This document shows positions 27,058 through 37,413 of a DNA stretch of 64,000 nucleotides, piece after piece. The stretch is taken from assembly GCA_022496805.1 (NCBI GenBank), contig CM040088.1, positions 19,065,001 to 19,129,000 on the forward strand. The letters are read 5' to 3'. The stretch's first letter is position 1. Each line of letters begins with the position of its first letter. A program made the translations under genes and the position numbers. Under the pieces are notes generated by a model. That model ran no database searches, was not told the DNA's origin, and saw nothing but the letters and a program-made list of their open reading frames with translations. This DNA is from Pohlia nutans (lineage: Eukaryota > Streptophyta > Bryopsida > Bryales > Mniaceae).

Positions 27058-30000
27058 TCAAGCAAGCCCAGCATCCTTCAATACTTTCTCAATACTGTCG
27101 TCATTGTTCCAAGCCACCTGCACAGGGCAGCAAAAATAGATAACAGGAGTTGAGACACCTACTTTAACATTTCTGGACGGTAAGACATACGACAAAATTC
27201 AAAATTCAAATTTTTAAAGTTTTTTCAGAAGAGCCCAAACACAAAACAACAGAACCTAAACATTACTGTACTTGGCACTTAAAAATCAGATGGACTCGCC
27301 CACAAGCTTGAACCAGTAGTGAGCACGCAGAAGAGAAGTGCAGTTGAATTACAATCTATGAAATAAATCAAGTATAATACCTCAGGAATCGTTTTGTTAA
27401 AATGCCGCTCAATTTTTCGCAAATTTGTTTTGTCTTCTTCAGTAACAAGCAAGTTAAAAGCAGCACCTGTCAAGAGAAAACATATCTCAGCGTCAGACAA
27501 TTATAAGCCAAGTTGTTCAACTTTTACTAATTCATTACACTAAAGCACATCAGAGGGAATGAAGATAACTGCCTAGGAGAAACCATGAAACAAAAGGAAA
27601 TCACTGAGCAAATAATCCTGTCAATCAGGCATCCTATGTAACCGTTCAACCCAATGCCCAGGATATCCCAGACCATGGAGAAAGAACGTGTCCACATATT
27701 GCTGCCTTCCAAGGCAGGTGTGCAAAATCTTACCTTTGCGACCAAACCGTCCACTTCGACCTATCCGATGCAAATATGTCTCGAAATCAGGTTCAGCATA
27801 AGCATTCCTGTGCGTAGGATTTTTAACAGGAAGGTCATAGTTCACAACCAGAGTGACCTGGAAAAAAAAAAACCTGTGTTATTATTTCCACATAAGGACA
27901 CCAAATACAGTTAGTAGGAACTTCAATGACAGAAGATTCATGAATGAAAATGAGTCAACAAAAAAATAAAAGCGCCAATAAGGTGGGATTACAACAAATA
28001 GGAGTGGACTTCTAGTAATCCAGCAGATATTTCTCAAGGACCAAATTTAGCACATGCGTACAAACGAATGGTCAACACCTGATGTAGACTACCTTGCTGT
28101 AAGAGAAACAAATAGAAATAAAGAGCAAATCTTGTTAAGTGCAAGCGGGTATACCTGGGCCTGATCAAAGCCACGTGCCAGAACATCGGTGGCAATCAAG
28201 ATCTTTGTTTCTCCTGCTCGAAACTCCTTGATTACTCGGTCGCGCTCTTCATGAGAGAGACCACCTTGTATACTTGTGCACTTATGACCATCAGCTTCTA
28301 GGCGCTTGTGAAGCTCACTGGCACTCCCACGGGTACGAACAAAAATGATTGACTGACCTAGTTTCTCTGCAGCTGGGAAGATGCGGTCCTTCAGTACATC
28401 GATCTTGGACCGGGCATCTGGACACACGATTTGATACTGCCGGATTACATCAAGTGAAAGCTGTTCTTTTTCGACAAAGATATAGTTGGCTTTGGGAATT
28501 GTCTTCATTGCAAAGGATTTAACTTTCTCACTGAACGTTGCAGAAAATAAGAGTATCTGCCAAATTGAACACGATTAGAGTCAGATACAAATTAATAAGT
28601 TAAAAATAAAAAAAGATCCATATCACAATGCTTGAATTCTGTAGCAGACTAACATGTTCAACAGCGAGAATATATAATAAGGTTGCGAACGGCTAACAAA
28701 ATAGAATGCTACAAGCATAACGAAGCAAGCACTTATAACATTGCTTGCTATTGAAAGTAACGTGCAGTCTTACTTGACAATTTCCTCCGCTTCTGACAAT
28801 GTCTCTCCAAAGTCTTATTGAATCATCTTGAAACCCATCCTGTAAACCCAAAAAACTTCAGTCCCTTACCCAGAATATCTTTAAATATGTGATAGGCAGT
28901 CACAGATGTTCTTGAGTATATAGTAAATGATTTCTGGTACACCTCTATCAAACTTTCGTGTCAGTAGATGAATTTAAGATTCGAACAACTGAACACTACT
29001 GAAACATTAACTCGTGATATGCAACTGGTGAGACATAGGAAAAGTTGCACAATACAAATCTTGCGTAGGTAGATACGTACCAGATCAGCATAGAACGACA
29101 TAGCAATCCACATTGAGAAATGAGACAAAGACCACTAGCTCTAACCAGGCTACTAACCTAAAAACCAAGAGCAACAGTAGTGCTTTAAAAGGATCAGAGT
29201 CCTCACCTGATCGAGCATTTGATCAGCTTCATCAAAGACCAGGATCTTGATATTCCTTGTGTCAAGAGCTTTGTCCTTCGTCATCCAACGCTTCAGGGTA
29301 CCTGGAGTACCAATGACAATTTGATCCACGATTTTTTCACGCCTTGAGGGATACAGATGACTACTTGTTTCAACTGTTGCTGTACATGCCGTTGTTATTC
29401 CCGTGTATTTTCCCATACGAGTCACTACCTCCTCATTCTGTTCCCACAAACAAATCACTTCTGAGTCACCCAAAATTACCGCTCAAAAGCATCCTGTTCA
29501 ACCGCATGCTGCATCCCAAATTGCAGAGACCAAGGTCGCAAATTCATCCGACAACAAACGAAACAGCAGGATGTAGGATTCCAAACCGGCTGAAGTTCAC
29601 ACGCAGTCAAAGAATGAAGATCGTGAGATTCTGAGACGTTCAGCACCTCAAACTATATGTAAATCGAGATATCAACTATCTTTGCAAGCTTTGAACAAAC
29701 TGTAGATTGAATCAAGACGGCCCAGTACCTGGATAACAAGCTCTCGCGTAGGACACACGCACAGGGCTTGAGGCGCTTTCACCTTGGGATCAACGCGACT
29801 CAGCATGCCAAGGACAAAGCAAGTTGTCTTCCCCGAACCATTGTGAGCCTGTGCAATCAGGTTCTGATAAGGGGGTGACACGATCATGGGCAGCGTGGCA
29901 GCCTGAATCTTACTAGGTTTCTCGAATTTCATCTCCGAATAAATTCCCTGTAAAAGCTCAGGCGACAGATTCAAGTCTTCGAACGACTTCGCAGAAGTAT

Positions 30001-30574
30001 ACGGAGTGTCATCTGCCACAATCTGCAAAAACGAATAAGTCAACCTATCCAATGGAACCTAATTGCGACACCCCAAAATCTTGCACAACGAGTACATATT
30101 GATTGAGAATACACCACCTCAACAATAAAAATTCATAACTTAAAACTTTTGCGCATTCATTTGTGCGTTAGAATCCTGGTAACATAAATATTTAAAAATT
30201 TGAGCATTTTAGTAATAGCAAATATGTTCAGAGCTTAAAAGGTGTGATTACCTTACACATTACTAGTAAACGCACTGGACACCAATCTAGAATACGCCAC
30301 ACCGAACCTGCTCCTCAAAAGCAAAGAATCCCTCACACACCTTCTTGATCGTCTCTGGCTCGACAATTGTCTCGCTCTTAATGCGCTCCGGTTGATCGAC
30401 GATTTCTTCAGGCTCGACCACTTTCAGACCGCTAAAATCAACCTCCCCGAAATCCTCATCACTCCACAACTTCTTCGCAGCAGGAGCTTCAGCAGTTGAT
30501 TTGGCCTCGGGTTTCGTCTCCTCAACCTTCATCTCAGCCTCCGCCACGGACGCGGAATCCTTCTGATCTGCCAT
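27058..30574 (-). CDS. LOS4: DEAD-box RNA helicase, DBP5/LOS4 (RH38) type, 8 exons, 498 aa
   Basis: Exons on the minus strand: 30574-30341, 30022-29729, 29437-29207, 28839-28774, 28556-28155, 27857-27734, 27466-27381, 27117-27058; they sum to 1497 nt with consistent phases. Helicase motifs in order: Q-motif region [11 protein letters not shown], motif I AHNGSGKT (137-144), Ia PTRELVIQ, Ib [14 protein letters not shown] (245-248), III SAT (280-282), [29 protein letters not shown] (from 439). AHNGSGKT and the C-terminal [20 protein letters not shown] block point to the DBP5/LOS4 subfamily, whose members remodel mRNPs at the nuclear pore during mRNA export. The acidic N-terminus (about 1-78) is family-typical. 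The start MADQKDSAS was preferred over an in-frame ATG at 30649 because AAACCCTA-type leader sequence separates them. No damage seen. Confidence 0.95.
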
Positions 30575-30958
30575 CGCAGTCGCAAACCCTAAAATCCCCC
30601 TCGCTAATTCCCGTCCGTCAAAATGGCGATCGAGTTTTGCTGCTATCACTGCGATAATTCAACACAGCCTGAATATTTCGCAAAAGCTCCTGCACACCGC
30701 GTACACCAAAAACGGATTGATAGAACCCTACCATAGCCAATGCGAGGCAGAAAAAAACTAAAAAATTAAAAAAAAATCAATCAATTTGCAGGAGCATCTG
30801 TGCGACAAATGGGAAGAGAAATAAAAAGTACCGCATGGCGAGGGGCATAGGAAGCAGATGCAAGGGGAAATATTGTGTGCGACGACACGAAGATGGCTAC
30901 AAGAGAGAACTGGAAAGCTCCGCCTGCCAAATGAACTTGCTTTAGGGTTTGGGCCTAA
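30575..30958 (-). promoter_or_regulatory. Helicase leader and proximal promoter
   Basis: A telo-box (AAACCCTAA, 30584-30592) lies about 10 bp before the helicase start codon and a second TTTAGGGTTT occurs at 30941-30950. Telo-boxes are common near start sites of plant translation and RNA-processing genes. A PIF/Harbinger-like insertion begins at 30959, so the promoter proper is short or includes transposon sequence. Confidence 0.4.
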
Positions 30959-31394
30959 GGGCCGCTTTACACTTAGGAGTTGGACCCAATTCAACAATCA
31001 ATCCCACACTGCAGCTTGGGTAGCTTGGGCAGTTTGGGCTTCCTCTCTGTGTAATAATTAATTAAAGTGCAAAAAAGTAATTAGACAAGACAAAAAATAA
31101 TATATTAAAATTAGGCAGTAACACATTAAAATTTATTAAAAATGTTAGCCTTTTATTATTTTTATTTATTTTGGGCAAACTAGGTTAGTAATTTCCCATA
31201 AATTTAGGTGTCCTTTTAATTATTATTTTTTTGTCCAAACTACTAGGAAGCTATAGTATTAGCCTTAGGTCCAGTCAATATAATAAGATTAGAGTTTTTA
31301 ATGAAATGTACACTTGATCCAAGCTCCAAGTTTGGACCTCCATATTTTATGAACCTAATGAACGAAGTTGGGCTCATATAAGAGCTAGTCCGCT

Positions 31395-32544
31395 TTAACC
31401 CCTAAATGCCTAGAGCCCTCTCCAAATTTGGCAGTTTTGCAAAGATGCATTATAAAATGCAACTAAGAGGGATGTTTTGAACTTGATATATGAATAAAAG
31501 TTGTACATTATGAATTTTAGATTCTATCCATACGGTTAACCCCTAACTGCCTAAGCGTCCATTTTTTGGACGATGTACAGATTTCATCCGTAGATTCTCA
31601 TCCATCATGCATTTTTTGCAGTGTGGAATTTTTACTGTAGATTCTATGGGAAGTTAGCTTCATGCATATGTGATCCGATTAGAAAGGAGATGATTTGTGA
31701 AATTTTTATGCCTCATTTCATGTTGTAGTGATTCACCCAAAATTTTGAAGATTTCAGTGTAAAAGTGGTAAAAAAAAAGTCAACTCATAAAATTAAGCAA
31801 CCAAAAAATCTCCAAAAATCACTACACTTAGAGTATTACATTTCAACCAATCACAAAGAATTTCATCTTTAGATTGTCAATATCTTATTCGTAATTGAAT
31901 TACAAAATAATTTTGAATTTCACGTTTCAAATTTTATACAAAATTATTGGTAATAGCAATCATAGATCTAACCATATGGATAGAATCTAAAATTCATAAC
32001 GTACAACTTTTATTCATATATCAAGTTCAAAATATCCCTCTAGGTTGCATTTTATAATCCATCTTTGCAAAACTGCCGAATTTGAAGAGGGCTTTAGGCA
32101 TTTAGGGGTTAAATCTATGATTGCTATTTCCAATAATTTTGTATAAAATTTGAAACGTGAAATTCAAAATTATTTTGTAATTCAATTACGAATAAGATAT
32201 TGACAATCTACGGATGAAATTATTTGTGATTGGTTGAAATGTAATACTCTAAGTGTAGTGGTTTTTGGAGATTTTTTGGTTGCTTAATTATATGAGTTGA
32301 CTTTTTTTAGAGCACTTTTACACTGAAATCTTCATTATTTTGGGTGAATCACTACAACATGAAATGAGGCATAAAAATTTCACAAATCATCCCCTTTCTA
32401 CTCAGATCACATATGCATGAAGCTAACTTCCCATAGAATCTACTGTAAAAATTCCACACTGCTAAAAGTGCATGACGGATGAGAAATTATAGATGAAATT
32501 TGTACATCGTCCAAAAAATGGACGCTTAGGCAGTTAGGGGTTAA
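31395..32544 (+). mobile_element. TTAA piggyBac-like MITE, family A, outer copy split by a second A copy
   Basis: Left part 31395-31539 starts TTAACCCCTAAATGCCTAGA; the right part 32109-32544 ends CTTAGGCAGTTAGGGGTTAA. Removing 31540-32112 restores a copy about 577 bp long that aligns with the uninterrupted copy at 34256-34832. The insertion lies at a TTAA where the intact copies read TTAG, so a point difference created the target. Confidence 0.9.
31536..32112 (-). mobile_element. TTAA piggyBac-like MITE, family A, inner inverted copy (577 bp)
   Basis: Begins TTAACCCCTAACTGCCTAAG (the family's right end) and finishes AGGCATTTAGGGGTTAA (its left end), so it is reversed relative to its host copy. 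TTAA at 31536-31539 and 32109-32112 is the target duplication. It is exactly as long as the copy at 34256-34832. A subterminal hairpin is formed by CGTCCA 31556-31561 and TGGACG 31567-31572. Confidence 0.92.
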
Positions 32545-32677
32545 TGTAAAAAATGTTTTGGCTGCATTGGGTTTGACTCCTAGTGTAAAGAAGTTGGGCC
32601 CAATTTCAGTCTTTCGACTAATGAGAAGCGAGGATTGTATCAAAATAGACCCGACTCCTAGTGTAAAGCGGCCCTAA

Positions 32678-33587
32678 GAGCACTTTGCCGACTAGTGGTC
32701 GACCACGTCCCTGCGAGCGTCCCTTCCAAAATATTATTTACTGTCCCTTAAAACTCTTCTATATCACCCCTTTCGTGGCTAGCATTAATTCTTATCATTC
32801 TTACTCTAAAGAAATTTGGTGTGGGAGATAAACAAGGAATTTCACATTACTTTCTTTGCCTCATTTGTGTTGTTCTTTGAATCAATTGTTGTCTCTTAGA
32901 GTGAATTTTTTCGAAGAGATCTCTTCGAAACCCTAGGGCTTCATTCTTCCAAAGTAGCGGGCTCTTCCCGTGTTCTTGCATTGTGGAGACTCTCTACAAG
33001 CTGTGGCTTGAGCAATGCGAAGAGCGTCTGTATCTTGGCTCTCGTTGCAATCTTAAGGTTAGAGAACTCACAATTTCTAGCTTGAAATGAGTATACTCTT
33101 GAAATCTCTGCACGGTGCTTGAGAGCGGTGGTCATCATGCTTGCGAGAGTTGATTTAGTTTTGATAGTGCCACATTTCCTTTGTCCGTGTTGCACTCATC
33201 GGAACATGTACGTACTAGACTAGCTTTGTTCTTGCATATATTGTCTGTGAATTTGTGCAAATAAGTGCTCACTAGTTCAGCTAATTTATGCATTTACACT
33301 TGAATGTTGGCTATGCGTGTTTGTTTTTTATCTGTCATTGGTAATTTTCCGTCGCCGCTTTGCTTGATTGCGTGATTTTCATGCTGCTTTTTACCAAATT
33401 ACGTTCCTTTGGTTGGTTTTGCTTGGATCGATTCTAGTTGCATGCCTCTTCTTCATTTCATTTCGTTGCATTTTGTACCTATGTGAATCTTTTAGGGTTT
33501 AGGGTTGGCGTTGCCCGTGAAGTATAATCCGGCCTCTTTCAAACAGAGGACGCTGATGATTTTGCCATAGGGTGACATAGCGGACTT
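32678..33587. other. Unassigned stretch with a perfect palindrome and telo-box
   Basis: Richer in mixed-sequence DNA than its surroundings. It holds the perfect 20-bp palindrome TTCGAAGAGA/TCTCTTCGAA at 32910-32929, directly followed by AAACCCTAGGGCTTC. No open frame over 84 codons and no known RNA gene was recognised. It could be the promoter or first exon of an uncalled transcript. Confidence 0.3.
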
Positions 33588-33594
33588 TTAACCC

Positions 33595-34259
33595 TTAACC
33601 CCTAAACGTCCCAAACGTCCCAGCGTCGAGAAACTGGATCACGAACAGATTCAAAGCCTTGTAACTTTCTCATACAATCTCGGATGACTTTCATCCAAGT
33701 CATCTTTGCAAGCCTATCAAGTTCTCTACTAATTAACCCCTAAACGTCCCAGCGTCCAAAAATTGGATCACAAACAAATTGAAAGCCTTGCAACTTTCTC
33801 ATACAAAATCGGATGACTTTCATCCAAGTCACCTTTGTAAGACTATTAAATTCTTTACCAATTACAATAAATCTCTTGCGATGGGGAGTTGTTGATAATA
33901 TTGGAGAGGCCTCCAACTACAAGTATGTCAAATTTGTTGGGTAGATTTTATGCTTGCAATGGTCCTCTCATGTACACCTCATGTACATCTGAGCCATGCT
34001 CATATCTATTTTTGAGGCTAGCATTTACCTGTGTTCAAAGGATCGGTACGTTTAGGGGTTAAAGTAAATCTCTTGTGATGGGGAGATGTTGATAATATTG
34101 GAGATGCCTCCAAATGCAAGTATGTCAAATTTGTTGGGTAGATTTCATACTTGCAATGGACCTCTCATGTACAACTTATGTACATCTAAGACATGCTAAT
34201 ATTTATTATTAAGGTTAGCATCTACTTTTGTTCAAAGGGTTGGTACGTTTAGGGGTTAA
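33595..34259 (+). mobile_element. TTAA piggyBac-like MITE, family B, copy 2, split by copy 3
   Basis: Starts TTAACCCCTAAACGTCCCAA and ends TTGGTACGTTTAGGGGTTAA. The interior matches 26158-26546 on both sides of an inserted B copy. Its right TTAA (34256-34259) is shared with the following A copy. Confidence 0.9.
33733..34062 (+). mobile_element. TTAA piggyBac-like MITE, family B, copy 3, nested in copy 2 (330 bp)
   Basis: Starts TTAACCCCTAAACGTCCCAG and ends CGGTACGTTTAGGGGTTAA, inserted in the same orientation into a B element. The host sequence here would have read AATTAAAGTAAATC versus AATTACAATAAATC in copy 1, so the target TTAA again arose by a base difference. A small hairpin (GTCCAA/TTGGAT) lies at 33754-33768. 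Confidence 0.9.
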
Positions 34260-34832
34260 CCCCTAAATGCCTAGAGCCCTCTCCAAATTCGGCAGTTTTG
34301 CAAATATACATTATAAAATACAACTTAGAGGGATATTTTGAACTTGATATATGAATAAAAGTTGTACATTATGAATTTTAGATTCTATCCATATGGTTAG
34401 ATCTATGATTGCTATTACCAATAATTTTGTATGAAATTTGAAACGTGAAATTCAAAACTATTTTGTAATTCAATTACGAATAAGATATTGACAATCTACG
34501 GATGAAATTATTTTTGATTGGTTGAAATGTAATACTCTAAGTGTAGTGATTTTTGGAGATTTTTTGGTTGCTTAATTTTATGAGTTGACTTTTTTTTTAC
34601 CACTTTTACACTGAAATCTTCAAAATTTTGGATGAATCACTACAACATGAAATGAGGCATAAAAATTTCACAAATCATCCCCTTTCTAATCGGATCACAT
34701 ATGCATGAAGCTAACTTCCCATAGAATCTATAGTAAAAATTCCACACTGCTATAAATGCATGACGGATGAGAAATTATGGATGAAATCTGTACATCGTCC
34801 AAAAAATGGACGCTTAGGCAGTTAGGGGTTAA
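34256..34832 (+). mobile_element. TTAA piggyBac-like MITE, family A, uninterrupted reference copy (577 bp)
   Basis: Starts TTAACCCCTAAATGCCTAGA and ends CTTAGGCAGTTAGGGGTTAA. It abuts the B element on the left through a single shared TTAA, and its right TTAA is followed directly by the continuation of D copy 1. The subterminal hairpin CGTCCA/TGGACG is at 34796-34812. Non-coding. Confidence 0.93.
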
Positions 34833-34952
34833 AGGACCAAGGATTCATGGTTTTAAAATGAAAAATTCAACTAATTATATCGTGAAAAATTCAATTCAAA
34901 TGAGACCAAATTTTATTATACTGGAATTAGTGAAGAACATTGCATGTTATGA

Positions 34953-35293
34953 TTAACCCTTAAACATCAAGAGGGCTTGGGCGGGGCAGCCCGGAAGGCA
35001 TCTAAATTTTCGGAGGAAAAAAATAAAACGAAAAAAATGCAAAAACGGTAAAAACGGCTCTGCGGGATACTACTGGCCAGCACTGTAGCACTGCAGCACT
35101 GCGGCATTTCAGTTGCCCAATCTCTCATTCCACAATCTCTCAAATGAGGCGCAAATTTGCAATCTAGATCGCTTTTTCAGTAACTTTCCAACGCATCAAT
35201 CCACGCTTGATTTGGTTGAGAAAATCTACTTTTTTCTTGATTATTTTTCTTTTAAATAAGCCCATGGGGCTTACCTTGACGTTTAAGGGTTAA
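34953..35293. mobile_element. TTAA piggyBac-like MITE, family E (341 bp)
   Basis: The ends are TTAACCCTTAAACATCAAGA and, reversed, TTAACCCTTAAACGTCAAGG. Both ends carry a subterminal hairpin: GGGCT/AGCCC at 34973-34992 and AAGCCC/GGGCTT at 35258-35272. It is inserted in D copy 1 and is the only copy of its family in the window. It is relatively GC-rich for the region. Confidence 0.85.
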
Positions 35294-35397
35294 AAAGAAA
35301 ATTAATTTGAACAAATAGAATTTCTACATAGGAACTTTTCAAAACTGCTTTTTAAAACATGAGAACCAATTTGGGCGTCTTGGTCCTTTAGGGTTAA

Positions 35398-35596
35398 GCA
35401 CCAGAGCTTGGACGACCTCAAGCAGCAAGGGCTCTGTTGAAATTTTTGGGTCTAGTGTTTGTTCCTCTTCCCAGGACTCCTAGACCAGTGACAATTGCTA
35501 AGAGGTGCTAAACTTGTTTGATTCGATAGGCCTCATCGATCTCACAGTCTACAATCCTCCTGCAAAAAACCACGTCGATCTAAACCAAAACACAGA
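35398..35596. other. Short spacer before the Tc1 element
   Basis: No gene or repeat recognised. Confidence 0.4.
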
Positions 35597-35598
35597 TA

Positions 35599-37195
35599 CA
35601 GTGACCTTCAAAACTGTCCCAATGTTTGTACATATTACATTCAAAAAACAATGTAGGTAAGAGAAACTCATGGAATGGAAGGTAATAAATTTATTGAAAT
35701 AGTACATACAATGTACTAATTGTTTACAGAAATTCCAACAAAATTGAAGCACTCAATGAGAAGGGAAAAAAACCTAAAGCTACTCTGTATATTGGGACAC
35801 TTTTGAAGGTCCAACATGGAAATCCCTCACCACTTTGTCCATTTTCCTTTGGATTTTAATACAGCTGCTATTCGTCTGGGCATTGATTCTATAAGTCTCT
35901 TGCAATCATCAACAGTGATAGAAGGGAAGGTTTCTTCTACACGAGACCATAATTCAAGTATCCCTTTTGGTGGTGTATCATATCGGTTTAATCTCCTTTT
36001 CAAAATCGCCCATAGATTTTCTATAGGATTCAAATCTGGAGACTGAGGAGGCCAAGATAAGACACCAAAAGGTTGCCTAGAAAACCATTGTTTCATACTA
36101 TTACTGCTATGTATAGGTGCATTATCCTGTTGAAAGATGACTTCTGATTCATCTAAATTATATTTTTGAATTGTACCATAGAGATGCTCCTCCAAGATTT
36201 TTTGATAACCATACTGATTGAGGCGACCTTCAATTCTATACATCATGCCAGGTCCATGTATACACATACATCCCCATATCATCACAGAACCGCCACCATG
36301 CTTAACAGTCGGAATAACAGTCCGCTCTGAAAGTTCTTGTGGATCACGAACCCAACACCAAACTCTCCCATCTGAAGAAAATCTATTAATTTTAGTCTCA
36401 TCTGAGAATATCACGTGACTCCAATCATCAATAGTCCAGTGCTGATACTTTCTGGCAAATTCTAAGCGAGCCCTAATATTATTGCTTGACAAATGTGGTT
36501 TCTTTTCTTTCACATGCGATTGCAAACCTGCTCTACAAAGTCCACGACGTACAGTAACTTCACTGACTTGTACTCCAAAAACTTCTTGCACCTGTTTAGT
36601 AGCTTCTTTTGCAGTAGACACCTTCCCTCTAGTTACACTAGTTACACAAGACCGCTCCATTGCACTTGTCAACTTGCGTGGTCTACCTCCAACTGAAAGC
36701 TTTGCATCTGGAAAATGCTTCTGACGGAGCCTCTGTACACTTGATTTACCAACATGCAAAGACTTTGCTATCTCTCTCACACTACAACCTTTATGAAGCA
36801 AAGAGAGTACATTCTGTTGCTTCCCTTGGGACAATGGTCTCACCATTTTCACTTGTGAAGTTAAACACGAAAAAAACAAATATATGATGCAAGAAGAACA
36901 GATACACACAACAGAACATAAACCAAGCAATTCACAATGCATGTACACTTCACTTGCTATGCACACAAGACTCACTCATATGGACTTTCAAAACTGTCCC
37001 AATGAAGAAGAAATATCTAGAGCTTCAATCCATGCACATGCATGTAGAGACAAGTGGCAAGACTTACTCCTCAATTACCTTACTGATAATAGCATGTAAC
37101 TAAATTGATGCCATGTCAGTCTAGCATGCAATCACTATTTGGTGACTCACCAAACTTCCAAATTAGAAACATTGGGACAGTTTTGAAGGTCACTG
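35599..37195 (-). mobile_element. Tc1-type DNA transposon, apparently intact (1597 bp)
   Basis: Flanked by TA (35597-35598, 37196-37197). The terminal inverted repeats, 35599-35627 and 37167-37195, are identical over 29 bp and begin CAGTGACCTTCAAAACTGTC. Two further copies of the same ~23-bp motif lie just outside the transposase frame, at 35789-35812 and 36982-37004, each inverted relative to the terminal copy on its own side. Perfect ends and an open transposase frame indicate recent activity. Confidence 0.95.
35827..36846 (-). CDS. Tc1-family transposase, DD34E, 339 aa
   Basis: Cut-and-paste transposase of the Tc1/mariner superfamily. An N-terminal helix-turn-helix pair (about 1-115) contains SVREIAKSLHVGKSSVQRL and a GRPRKLT hook at 54-60. 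The catalytic core follows with D149 (IFSDETKINRF), D241 (FQQDNAPIHSS) and E276 (LNPIENLWA). The D241-E276 gap is 34 residues, the Tc1-clade spacing and unlike the DD39D mariner-like elements usual in plants. The start at 36846 (MVRPLSQGKQ) fits the ~340-aa family length. An in-frame ATG at 36975 would add a hydrophobic 43-residue leader that looks like untranslated sequence. There is no frameshift or stop. The family is common in animals and fungi, so horizontal acquisition is a reasonable inference. Confidence 0.94.
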   Translation of the reverse strand: MVRPLSQGKQQNVLSLLHKGCSVREIAKSLHVGKSSVQRLRQKHFPDAKLSVGGRPRKLTSAMERSCVTSVTRGKVSTAKEATKQVQEVFGVQVSEVTVRRGLCRAGLQSHVKEKKPHLSSNNIRARLEFARKYQHWTIDDWSHVIFSDETKINRFSSDGRVWCWVRDPQELSERTVIPTVKHGGGSVMIWGCMCIHGPGMMYRIEGRLNQYGYQKILEEHLYGTIQKYNLDESEVIFQQDNAPIHSSNSMKQWFSRQPFGVLSWPPQSPDLNPIENLWAILKRRLNRYDTPPKGILELWSRVEETFPSITVDDCKRLIESMPRRIAAVLKSKGKWTKW

Positions 37196-37197
37196 TA

Positions 37198-37413
37198 TTG
37201 CTCTAATACTTAAGAATTCTACTTTACTAGTTAGTTTATAGATTATAAAGATACTATTCACAAGGAATATACGGTTATAGAAAATATCAATAGAACATGT
37301 TGGAAAGTTAAACTAGATTACCAAATGTTGGTCAAAAAAGCAACCACATTAGCAATTTATTTTTATCTTTTAGAAACTATTATAGCAAACGTCACAATTT
37401 GTATTAGTACACA
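37198..37413. other. Spacer after the Tc1 element
   Basis: AT-rich; nothing gene-like or repetitive was recognised. Confidence 0.4.

Larger units (their letters stand above)
30959..32674. mobile_element. PIF/Harbinger-like non-autonomous element, interrupted by TTAA elements
   Basis: Left end GGGCCGCTTTACACTTAGGA and right end, reversed from 32674, GGGCCGCTTTACACTAGGAG. TAA trinucleotides flank both sides (30956-30958, 32675-32677), the target duplication type of PIF/Harbinger and Tourist elements. About 570 bp is original; the rest is the nested A-family pair at 31395-32544. No transposase is encoded. It sits 385 bp upstream of the helicase start codon. Confidence 0.72.
33588..35397. mobile_element. 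TTAA piggyBac-like MITE, family D, copy 1, broken by four insertions
   Basis: The ends are TTAACCC at 33588 continuing after the insertions as TTAAAGGACCAAGG at 34829, and CTTGGTCCTTTAGGGTTAA at 35397. Without insertions the element would be about 239 bp, matching the 241-bp copy at 59602-59842. The first insertion point is a TTAA inside the terminal repeat itself (TTAACCC-TTAA-AGGACC). A further element (E) interrupts it at 34953-35293. Confidence 0.82.

Noticed and set aside
31395..35397. TTTAGGG-like motifs as interstitial telomere repeats
   Set aside because: The motif is TTTAGGGGTTAA, occurs once per element end and is never tandem; it is a transposon tip.
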